This document shows, piece by piece, positions 1 to 8,435 of a DNA stretch of 22,541 bases (positions are counted from its first letter, which is position 1; the number at the start of each line of letters is the position of its first letter). The stretch is from Amanita rubescens (taxonomy: Eukaryota; Basidiomycota; Agaricomycetes; Agaricales; Amanitaceae). Made by a program: the position numbers and the translations under genes. Where the stretch lies: assembly GCA_015039365.1 (NCBI GenBank), contig WION01000726.1, positions 1-22,541 of the forward strand. The letters are read 5' to 3'. The notes under the pieces are model-generated. The model was not told the origin of the DNA. It was given only the letters and a program-made list of their open reading frames with translations, and ran no database searches.

Positions 1-594
1 GTCAGAGTGTCTGGGTGGTGTGAACTAAGCTTTTCTTTCCTTGCCTCCATGACTTGTACCTCCAGCTTCTCTGCTTCATCCCACCTCCCCTGCTTCCTGT
101 ATGTGGCTGCTAGATTACCCATGCTTTTCAGAGTGTCTGGGTGGTGTAATCCAAGCTTTTCTTTCCTTGCCTCCATAACTTGTACCTCCAGCTTTTCTGC
201 TTCATCCCACCTCCCCTGATTCCAGTATGTTGTTGCTAGATTAGCCATACTTGTCAGAGTGTCTGGGTGGTGTGAACCAAGCTTTTTCTTTCCTTGCCTC
301 CATGACTTGTACCTCCAGCTTCTCTGCTTCATCCCACCTCCCCTGATTCCTGTATGTGCCTGCTAGATTACCCATGCTTGTCAGAGTGTCTGGGTGGTGT
401 GATCCAAACTTTTCTTTGCTTGCCTTCATGACTTGTACCTCTATCTTCTCTGCTTCATCCCACCTTGCCTGATTCCAGTATGTTGTTGCTAGATTAGCCA
501 TACTTGTCAGAGTGCTGGGGTGGTCTAATCCAAGCTTTTCTTCCCTTGCCTCCTTGACTTGTATGTCCAGCTTCTCTTTTTCATTCCAACCTCC
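1..594 (-). repeat. TPR-coding tandem repeat, 126-base unit (left NLR)
   Basis: Nearly identical 126-base units encode 42 residues with the consensus GRWDEAEKLEVQVM then KEKLGSHHPDTL, a kinesin-light-chain-like TPR. The first unit (GGWNEKEK) starts at 594 on the minus strand and the array continues past base 1. The third unit carries the extra T at 283-287 that breaks the frame. The other strand is open by chance because the repeat lacks antisense stops. Confidence 0.9.
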
Positions 595-2258
595 AATACG
601 ATCAAATACAAGTGCAAATCTTACACATTCATCATCATAGTAGACAGTGCTCAAACCTAACTCTACTGCATGATCATAATTTGCTCTAATATGTGGGACA
701 AGCAGCCCACAAAACTTATAGTTGTCAACACTATAGTTCAACTCTACAGAGCAGGCTAGCATGGCCCTTGTCATTGAAATCTGCCTATTAATTTCTATCT
801 CTGGAATTCTGCTTCTGTTCCAAGAGTTCACTAATGGATGGACTGAGTACATTTTACCACTCTTCTTGAGCAGAGAAAATGATAACAGCACTTTTATCCC
901 TAGTTGAAATTGCATTATATCCCATTCTCCCTTCTTATCTAAACACAACACACTAGGATCCAACATTGATACTGACAATGGGAGACCCAATTTCTGTTCT
1001 TCATCAATGTTCCTCTTCTTGTAATTTTCTGCTGCAATTTTAAACAATTCTTCTGCAATATTTTCATGATGCAGGAAGGCAATTATTCTATACAGGATAG
1101 TAGCACTCTTGGCTGCTACAACTTCCTGAACATCTAATCCCTTTGAAACCTGTGCCTCAATCTCTTTCATTGAAATCTCCCAAGTTCCATATGTGGATGA
1201 TCCATAATCAGATGCACCTTTGAAAGAAGGATTGTGCATTAGTTGATCATGGTGTTTAGCATATATTTCCAGGTAATCTTCAAGTGGACATCTGCAGGCC
1301 ATCATGTATGCCCCAGCCTGGTCAATTGCAAGAGGGATGCCACCAAGCTTTGAGATAAGATGCTCAGCCAAAATTTGAACATTCTCAGATGTGTAATTTA
1401 GTCTAGCCGATTTGGAAAGCAGTGATAGGGCCTCTTCTTCTTCCATTTCAAGAATTTCCATAGATTCTTCTGTGATCCTACATACTTCAAGGTTCCTGCT
1501 TGTTATCAAGATATTTCCTCCATTTCCAGGTGGGAGAAATTTCTCAACCACTTCATATCCACCATCTGCATTATCATATATCATCAACCAATTTGACTTT
1601 TTAGAAATCCATTTGAGAGTATGTGCAGCTGAGGAGACAACTTCAGGAGGGGCATTATTTGCTTGAGCAATCTGCCTGAGTCTGAGATCAATGGCACTTT
1701 CTGAAGAAGCATCAATCCAAAATATGTCAGAAAATCTACAGTAACTCAGTTAATTTATATAACTACAGAGGTTTATGATATAGCACTCACAAACTTTCAT
1801 TTTCTTCAATAAATTTGAGGCAAATCTGAGTTTTGCCAATACCTCCCAAACCATGCAAAGAAATGATTTCCTTTTCTCCATGCCATTGACAAAATGATCC
1901 TTTAACCTCTGTAGATATGCATTACGACCTGTAAACATCATGCTAGAGTGGTTCACAGGAGGCAAAGGTGCCATCACTTCAGCAGAAACTGAAGGATTGT
2001 TGATTTGCTAAGGGTTATCATGACCATGGATATATTCACACCAGCACAATAGTTGTCACATACTATGATGTTATGGATGTAATTCCCACAGACATCAACC
2101 AACTGGCTATTTGCAATTGTGACATTCTGAGCTGAAGCAAAGGTACCTGCACCAGTGGGTCCAGAGCTGGCTGCAACTGGAAGGATATTATTGCTATTGA
2201 TATCCCTGGACTCATAATCTGCCATATTGCGGCTTTGGAATGAGATGCAGTTGCCCAT
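1..2258 (-). pseudogene. NB-ARC/TPR NLR-type STAND protein, left copy, frameshifted and cut by the window edge
   Basis: This is the paralogue of the intact gene at 8436-11875, and the exons align one to one: exon 1 2064-2258, exon 2 1791-2007, exon 3 from 1735 leftward, with introns of 56 and 55 bases. Exon 1 starts with MGNC. Two lesions are visible. Near 1855-1861 exon 2 lacks one base relative to the other copy, so the P-loop GLGGIGKT is read as MVWEVLAK. At 283-287 a run of five T replaces the usual four inside a TPR unit, so KEKLGSHHP becomes KEKAWFTPP and a stop follows at 241-243. Between the lesions exon 3 is well preserved: Walker B-like MIYDNAD, sensor ILITSRN, GIPLAIDQAG and VHPLV. 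The two copies differ by only a few bases per 60 here, so decay is recent. A base-calling error could mimic either shift, but two independent ones make a true pseudogene more likely. Confidence 0.85.
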
Positions 2259-2640
2259 GCAAAGTGAGGGAGAGTGTGCCTGAGGGTGTGTGCAAAGCAC
2301 ACTTTACTAATGTGGTTGTCAAGAAGAAAGAGAGATTGTAACGCACGATGTCACGCTCAGCGTTGTGCATTTCTTGTGAAACATCGCTGGCATACAGTAT
2401 TAACGTACGATGCTACTACCCTGCGTTATCACGCCGAGCCCGCCATGTAGCCCTCCATCGGCTCTAGTTCATTCACAACTAGCGACAGAATGCTTCTGCT
2501 GAGTCTGACCATTTGATCCCCCTTCCACACCTCAGCAGTGCGGCTTTTCTCTCGCCTTCCACGACCGCGATTGCCAATATTTTTTCCCGCCATCGCGCTT
2601 CTCTCCACTGCCTTCACCGCCGCGTTCGTCCGATTCGTCT
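2259..2640. promoter_or_regulatory. Divergent intergenic region between left NLR and MIP1 remnant
   Basis: This stretch lies between the NLR start codon (minus) and the first recognisable MIP1 homology (plus). It is conserved, with indels, at 11876-12240 in the right copy. Upstream of MGNC the reading frame differs between copies, so constraint appears to begin at the MGNC methionine and this region is non-coding. I see no confident TATA box. Confidence 0.45.
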
Positions 2641-4075
2641 CCCGCGATTATCTTGCAACCCCGTCTTTCCCTTCGACCTCGTTTTCTCTCCCAGTACACT
2701 TCCAGCGCATCGGTCTCGCTACAACTTCTCCCTACCGTAACTTCGCACTCGACCTCGCATACCTCCTCCCAGACCCATCCGAATGGTGCCTTTCCGAAAG
2801 TGGCTGGACAAAGTACAAACATGGCGTCGCCAGTTTCAGCGAACCCGTCCCCATTTCTTATATACGACGGCATCCCTGGTTTTTGACGTAGAAACGATGC
2901 CACTCATACCCGGTATCACCATAGCCGCAGGCCCATCTCATCCCCTCTGGCCCAGACACAGACTGACTCATTGTAGGCCACAGCACTTCTGATCGCGCCC
3001 GCGTCGGAAATGAATACTCCCTTGCCGGTACTAGGACTCCGTGGATGGACACCATGTCTCTCCGCCACGTTGCTGTGAACGAGATATCCTCTCATCGGCA
3101 TCCCTCTGGAACAAGTGGAAAAGGTGCAAGGAGTCGATCTCATCGCGCGTACAAAGAGGAAGAAGAGCGAGCGAGGGAGCGGCTCGAAGATACGGAAACG
3201 GTGGCAAACCTGACGAGGGTTATGGTGGACATGGAGGATCCTCTTCGGGTGTCTTACTGGTCCGAGATGGATTGGAATGGCAACGAAAACGAAAACGAAA
3301 ACAATGATGGAAATAGAACTTGGGAATCGCTCACTTCCGCCAACTCACTCGCAGACGCCGCGAGACTCCATTGCAATATTGAATTGGAACAGGACAAGGC
3401 GAGCGTGCTCATTAAACTCGACCAAATTACTGCAAGCGAGGTTATGCCGCATTCGGACCCAACTTCTACCACCTTCTAACCTATTGCGCCACTGACGTCC
3501 ACATGGTTCACAATGTCTATAACACCATTCCCCCTCCTTCCTCTCCTGGCGTCCGCACCCCGTCTCCTTGACAGGCGTTCTTACTATGGGGTCCAGCTTT
3601 CGCACATATAACAGCGCTTGGGAGAGGTCTATTGAAAGCCCCGAGCGAGTTTATAGAAGGGGGCGTGAAGAGGAGGTCATTTGAGTTGGCGACGGATGCG
3701 AAGGAGATGGCGAGGACGAGGGCGTGGTTGGAGCGGTTGGATTGCATATTGTTGAAAAAGCAGGAAAGTCGAGGGACGTGCCAGTGAGTGGTCTTTCGTT
3801 GCTGTCTTTATTTTTGCTCAAGTTACGTCAAGGTACAAAGTACCTGGCGAAGCTGAACTTGGCCGACCGAATACAGGAGCTTGCAGTTCGCGTGATGGAC
3901 GAGAGTAGGAAGGATCTCGAATCTGACATTGTTCAATCTCCGTAGTTGTCTCAACTAGATTGAAGCGCGGAAAGAGCAGGAAAAACTGAAAGCGCCCGGG
4001 TCCTGGGACTCGGAGAGACCCACGCCTCGAAACCGCTCTTGCTCAAGTTTGGCGCCGAAGCGAGGCTATCATATA
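2640..4075 (+). pseudogene. MIP1: Mitochondrial DNA polymerase gamma, broken 5' half (left copy)
   Basis: Pieces of the polymerase gamma exonuclease half appear in order but in different frames. They are HFQRIGLA with a following SPYRNFALDLAYLLP (2697 on), SGWTKYKHG (about 2800), FDVETMP carrying Exo I (2882-2902), DTMSLRHVAVNEISSHRHP (about 3045), SANSLADAARLHC (about 3338), LLTYCATDVHMVHN carrying Exo III (about 3473), and LTMGSSFRTYNSAWE (about 3578). Frameshifts and stops separate them, and homology fades near 4075, before the polymerase domain, next to the 3' end of cyclin C. The family normally has over 1000 residues and replicates mitochondrial DNA; this piece cannot encode it. A working copy must exist elsewhere. 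The assignment rests on remembered family motifs. Confidence 0.85.
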
Positions 4076-4212
4076 CCGCCGCTCCTTCTTCCCTTTCGGA
4101 AACTTCCAAGCACATTTTAAAGGCATAGCATACAATGACGTTGCATCTTAGTTACACCTGCTTCATTATTGTCCGTAAATTACAACCCTTCAATACTATA
4201 TAGCCTGCGTCG

Positions 4213-5829
4213 TCATATATTGATCGTTCCCGAACCATCCACACTCAACACACCTGCCTGTACGAGCGAAGCCACGTAAGCTTCCCTCATCTTCACAAGT
4301 AAACTCGACAACATAGCAGGCGTGACGATGGTATCTTGTCCCGCGCCCTCCTCTCCTCCTTCTCGTCCTTTTCCTTTTCCTTGTCCTTCAACATCATCAT
4401 AGCCATCATCCTGGGAAGGGCCAATTGAAGAAGAAGGCATAATAATCGACGATGCTGACGAGGCAGCTGACAACGCCGCCGTCGACGCTTTTCCCAGTCT
4501 GTGAGATTTGGCAGGACTCGATGCGCTCGAGCTGCCTTCGCTGGTACCGGTGTCAGCGGCGCCTTCTTTGTATCGGTCCCATAAGCTCCAGAGGGATATG
4601 ATTTCTTGCATGATAGTGGCGATGAGGGGGAGAGAGACGTTCATGTTGGCTAGAAAGGTGAGGATCGTGTCGGGTGGTGAGGGTTTGGATGAGGAGGGTG
4701 TTAGTGGTATTGCGGAGGGGGTGTTGTTGAGTCGGGTTGAGCGGCGCGTTGTTGATGTCGTGGAGGGGGGAGGTACGGAGGAAGAGGTGGTAGTGGAGGA
4801 AGACGAGCGGGAGGAAGACGAAGACAGGTGGGGTGTGATTTCGAGTCGAGAAGGGGGGTGAAAGACGACTGTGAGGTAGATTGCGGCGACGGCAATGAGA
4901 TGGGGTGGGTAGAGGAGGCATATGTTGGATCGGTATGTATCGTTGATGATGAACCTTGGGATAAGTGTGAGATTCGAACAAAGGGGAATAAAGCGGACTT
5001 ACCATGCGTGTTGGAATCCGCCTTCTGGGAGTTCGAGTTGGCCTTCTCCGGTTCCCCAATACCGAGGACCGTCGTCTGCGCTCACACCCACGCCAAGTGA
5101 ATCTTCTTCTATCGCTTCACCTTCTTCTGTTTCGGTATCTGCCCCTGTACTTCCTGTCGTGGCTGCTCCCCCTGAGGAAGAGGATGGATCCGGTTTGCAC
5201 AATGCCGTCAGAGTGCGGTATGGATGAAATACGGTCAGATCGCATTCGAGGTCGTCCACGAGGTAAAACTCCATTTCGGCTATCTTGGTATGATCGAATA
5301 TGGTAGACTTGACGTTGTAGTTGTCTTCTGACGGACCATCATCGGCAGCGGGACTTGAAGTAAAGTAGAAGTGACACGTACGACTGAACAGTGCTCTAGC
5401 CTCAGATGCGATCACCTTGATGGAGACTGGACATTCTTCTGCTTTGGTAGCGACGTAGCAACACGCGGCGATAACGAGGAAAGGATCTGTCTCTGAATAA
5501 GCATTCTTGAGATAGAACCTCTTGAAAAAGACGATGGCTGTTGCAATGACTCGTTGGCGGAGGGCAATCTTTCTGCCTAATTTCATAATGGCTGCTCGGT
5601 AGGTGGGTTAATAGGCGAGTTCATGGAAGACGAAAGCAGTCACCATTGGCAAAGTAAATGTCCATGAAATCGAAATATTCTGGATCATTAACATAGAGAC
5701 GATCCCGAGCGCGAGAACGGGAAATAGTCGCGCGGTCTACTATCCATCGCTTACTAGTGTTCGTCAGCAACCTTGTACGCTTTCAACGGAGACTTACTAG
5801 TGAGAACTTGCCCAAAAGTCAGCAGCCAT
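4213..5829 (-). CDS. SSN8: Cyclin C, Mediator kinase-module cyclin (Ssn8/Srb11 type)
   Basis: Cyclin C pairs with Cdk8 in the Mediator kinase module and tunes RNA polymerase II transcription in the nucleus. Exons: 5798-5829, 5644-5753, 5382-5591, 5003-5327, 4213-4954. Introns: 44, 52, 54 and 48 bases. The product is about 472 residues and begins [18 protein letters not shown], the conserved cyclin C start. The cyclin box follows: [36 protein letters not shown], then [20 protein letters not shown]. The second fold has [10 protein letters not shown] then [16 protein letters not shown]. The 54-base intron (5328-5381) is in frame and free of stops, so retention would add 18 residues; removal gives the better family fit (ALFSQDNY). 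At roughly 470 residues it is much longer than animal cyclin C (about 280) because of Ser/Thr/Gly/Glu-rich insertions and a low-complexity tail. It is transcribed divergently from malate dehydrogenase. Confidence 0.93.
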
Positions 5830-5904
5830 AATGCAAGCGAGGCTGTTATTCTCACGGACTCGGCGTACAAAAGCGGAACCGGTACAAATTTCGAGAACTC
5901 CTCC
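5830..5904. promoter_or_regulatory. 75-base bidirectional start region between cyclin C and malate dehydrogenase
   Basis: Only 75 bases separate the cyclin C start codon (5829, minus) from the malate dehydrogenase start codon (5905, plus). Both starts are supported by conserved N-termini. Each gene's 5' leader and promoter must therefore lie here or overlap the first exons and introns of the partner. No clear TATA box is visible. Confidence 0.6.
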
Positions 5905-7128
5905 ATGTTGTCCCGCTCTGCTCTTCGTTCCCTCTCCTCCACTCGCCTTTTCTCTTCCTCCGCCGCTCGCCAGTCGCGCGTCGCCGTTCTCGGCGCTGGA
6001 GGAGGAATTGGCCAACCTTTGTCTCTACTTCTCAAGTCGGACCCCTTGGTTACGTCTTTGAGTCTCTACGATATCAAGGGTGCTCCGGGTGTCGCCGCGG
6101 ATGTTAGCCACGTCGACACACCCTCGGAAGTCAAGGGCTACGCTGCTGACCAGCTAGACCAAGCTTTGGAAGATGTTCAAGTTGTTGTCATCCCCGCCGG
6201 CGTGCCCCGGAAGGTGAGCTGTCCGTTCCCGCGAACCACTATTCCTTATTCACGTTAAATTTTAACAGCCAGGAGTAAGTACTTTACATTTCTGTGGACA
6301 TTGAATATGACTTAACCCCACCAAGATGACTCGTGATGATCTATTCAACGTACGTCGTGTCGACCTCGTGCAGTAGCAATGACTGATCTACAGACAGACT
6401 AATGCCTCCATCGTCCGAGACCTCGCAAGTGCCGTTGCCCGCGTCTCACCAGAAGCCCACATTCTCGTCATCTCCAACCCTGTCAACTCCACCGTTCCAA
6501 TCGTCGCTCGCACCCTCGAAAAGGCAGGCGTATTCAACCCTGCTCGAGTGTTCGGTGTAACCACCCTTGATGTCGTCCGCGCTGCCAAGTTCCTTTCTGG
6601 CATCGCTGGCGTCAGCCCATCGGAGACACTGGTGACCGTTGTCGGTGGCCACAGTGGCCCAACAATTGTCCCTCTGCTTTCCCAGACGCTACATGGGAAG
6701 AAGGTGACCGGCGAGACGTTGGACAAGTTGGTGCACAGAATCCAGTTCGGTGGCGACGAGGTTGTCAAGGCTAAGGATGGCGCAGGAAGCGCTACCCTTT
6801 CTATGGCCTACGCCGGTGCCAAGTTCACCAATACACTCTTGAGGGGTTTGAATGGCGAAAAGGGCGTTATTGCGCCTACATTTGTCAAGAGCCCGTTGTT
6901 CGCTGACCAAGGCATCGACTTTTTCTCGTCCAACGTAGAACTTGGCGTACGTTTTGATTATTTTTGCGTCGTCAGTTATTGTTGACTGATATTGGTGATT
7001 TTCAGCCCAATGGTGTGGAAAAGATTTACCCAATTGGCGAGTTGTCGCCAGAGGAGCAAAAGTTACTAGAGGCATGCTTGCCTGAATTGAGGAAGAATAT
7101 TGAAAAAGGAAAGCAATTCGTTGCTTAG
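5905..7128 (+). CDS. MDH1: Malate dehydrogenase, mitochondrial, NAD-dependent
   Basis: It interconverts malate and oxaloacetate with NAD in the mitochondrial TCA cycle. Exons: 5905-6213, 6269-6274, 6326-6349, 6398-6946, 7006-7128. Introns: 55, 51, 48 and 59 bases. The product is 336 residues, the usual size. Residues 1-25 ([20 protein letters not shown] and on) form an Arg/Ser-rich transit peptide. GAGGGIG (30-36) binds NAD. VPRKPGMTR (101-108) supplies substrate arginines, LDVVR (170-174) the catalytic aspartate and VVGGHSG (195-200 region) the catalytic histidine 198. Exon 2 is a six-base micro-exon encoding Pro-Gly, required by the invariant RKPGM motif. An in-frame upstream start at 5773 would run through cyclin C exon 1, so 5905 is preferred. 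The right duplicated block retains only its last codons and 3' flank. Confidence 0.97.
6269..6274 (+). other. Six-base micro-exon (Pro-Gly) in malate dehydrogenase
   Basis: The sequence ccagga lies between an intron ending ttttaacag and one starting gtaagt. Splicing it in restores VPRK-PG-MTRDDLF, a nearly invariant active-site segment. Skipping it keeps the frame but deletes Pro-Gly beside the substrate-binding arginines. Confidence 0.9.
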
Positions 7129-7440
7129 ATTACTTTAGACGAGGATGTGATTCCCTCCATATCCCTAGCCGTATATGTAATGGATTATGTTGATTACTGC
7201 CGCTGGTTGTTACGCTGTCTTTGATTTTTCCCTGCCACGTCGTCGCGCCACGCAGCACGCACAGTCGGTCGAACGTGCGATTATTTTTTCATGTATATAT
7301 TAGAAAGCACTGCACAACGTCCAGCCCTTGACCGCTGCGATCACGACGCGCATGTTCAGGTGGGCCACGTGTGCCACTTGGATGAGTCCATCCCTTCACT
7401 TATCCTTCTGGATCTCCTTTCTGCTCATGGCTCCTACCAT
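7129..7440. other. 3' flank of malate dehydrogenase, shared with 13565-13745
   Basis: The stop codon and the following stretch (gattactttagacga, then a Tyr-rich-looking AT tract, then gctggttgttac, ccctgccacgtc and agcactgcacaac) recur after 13552 with small indels. I see no gene in it. The shared segment marks the right-block copy as the end of a lost malate dehydrogenase gene. Confidence 0.7.
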
Positions 7441-7790
7441 TCTTCTGGTATCAAAAACATCGATGGTTGCCCAAGCGATAGATGAGACCAGACAGAACAC
7501 GACGCCCCAGCTCTACCGCCGTCTCCCAAGCCTGTCTAAAGAGCTCAACCACTTGGCTCAAGCTTTTCAGAAAGCGAAGACGGATAACGTGTAGCACCAC
7601 GTCGCGCCGAGGCTTGCACCTGCCAGAAGAGAAAATAGGACGACGTGGGGGGGCGGGTTGTTCGCGCCGTTCTTCTGGTTGGAGTCGCTTAGATTGCCTG
7701 TACGCGCTGAAGGCGAGCAGCGGGTAAGAGAAGAGGGTTGAATGTGCTCGGTAGCTGACCAGGTATAGATTGCGCCACTGTTCGTCACGC
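7440..7790 (-). pseudogene. Unrecognised short gene remnant with one hydrophobic stretch (left copy)
   Basis: I do not recognise this gene. On the minus strand it shows a hydrophobic stretch (PHVVLFSLLAGASLGATW) and a helix-like segment (SQVVELFRQAWETAVELG) in neighbouring frames. The right block has matching pieces at about 13890-14140 (PHVVLFAVASLSATYAIRL and LFKQAWETVVEI). Conservation of similar peptides in both blocks suggests a small membrane protein gene that decayed in the left copy. Strand and boundaries are uncertain, and a plus-strand reading with hydrophobic residues also exists. Confidence 0.3.
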
Positions 7791-8160
7791 CCGCATATCG
7801 CCGCTACTACACTACTCGCACCCATGGTCAAGCAATATACTAGCTAAATACGGTGCTTGGTCTTACGTGCTTGGTCTTACTGCTATCGTAACTCTCTCGG
7901 TGTTGCGAATGTGATTTCAAGCATCCCAACGGTGTAACTCAGTAGGTTGAAACTGAACGTACCGCTACCTGACAATATTTTACAGGAATGCCAGGATCGA
8001 ACATGGCTATCTGCGATTCGGATCAGATGGATTGTTGTAAGGATGACCGCACCTTGCCAAAGCCTTGTCGGCGAGGAATTACAGGCAGTGCGCAATCAAT
8101 GTACTAAGCTTGCTACGACAGGGAAAAGAAATCCACTCAAGAGGCTGTTGAAGAAAAACC
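7790..8160. other. Gene-free stretch homologous to 14200-14550
   Basis: Patchy similarity to the hydrolase upstream region of the right block is visible (for example atggctatctgcg, ggcagtgcgc, acgacagggaaaag). It is the old 5' flank of the hydrolase copy that the left block lost. It also holds a perfect 14-base tandem duplication, gtgcttggtcttac at 7853-7866 and 7867-7880, absent from the right block. No coding potential seen. Confidence 0.6.
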
Positions 8161-8205
8161 GGTTGTATTGGGACCACCATTGCCACAGCTTAACAAGAGA
8201 AGAAG
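8160..8205 (+). pseudogene. Residual 3' end of a TAP-type hydrolase copy
   Basis: The segment tgggaccaccattgccacag followed by cttaacaa matches the last coding stretch of the intact hydrolase (about 16820-16858, encoding LGPPLPQLNN). Immediately upstream the sequence instead matches the hydrolase 5' flank (to about 14548). A deletion therefore removed nearly the whole gene from the left block, with the breakpoint near 8158-8165. Confidence 0.8.
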
Positions 8206-8435
8206 TTTTTAAAGGCATAGATGGTATACAATGACTTTGTAACTATTGTTAAATTACAACACTTTGAGATTACTATCAAGTGTCATGTCAAACTTGAATG
8301 TCTCCGAAGTGCTTGTCCTACCCTGAAGTACCACCAAAACTTCTAATTGCATAATATTCACTACTAAACTTAAAAACATTATATTACAAGACAACTTGTG
8401 ACAAACTGCTGTTCAAACACCAAAAGTGATTGGTA
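8206..8435. other. Spacer and 3' flank of the right NLR gene
   Basis: An AT-rich stretch between the hydrolase scrap and the NLR stop codon. It should include the NLR 3' UTR. Bases 8207-8265 resemble 4113-4180 beside the cyclin C 3' end (tttaaaggcatag, atacaatgac, taaattacaac). No gene seen. Confidence 0.5.

Noticed and set aside
1..594. Regular repeats resembling a CRISPR-like array
   Set aside because: The period is 126 bases without spacers and the repeats encode TPR units of a fungal protein.
2532..2903. 123-residue minus-strand frame
   Set aside because: It is antisense to the MIP1 relic, whose plus-strand motifs are recognisable and conserved in order.
4553..5059. 168-residue minus-strand frame rich in Pro, Arg and His
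   Set aside because: It overlaps cyclin C exons 4 and 5 in another frame; the cyclin fold residues [10 protein letters not shown] are in the true frame.
5773..5904. Longer malate dehydrogenase N-terminus from 5773
   Set aside because: It runs through cyclin C exon 1 and intron 1; the 5905 start gives a normal transit peptide.
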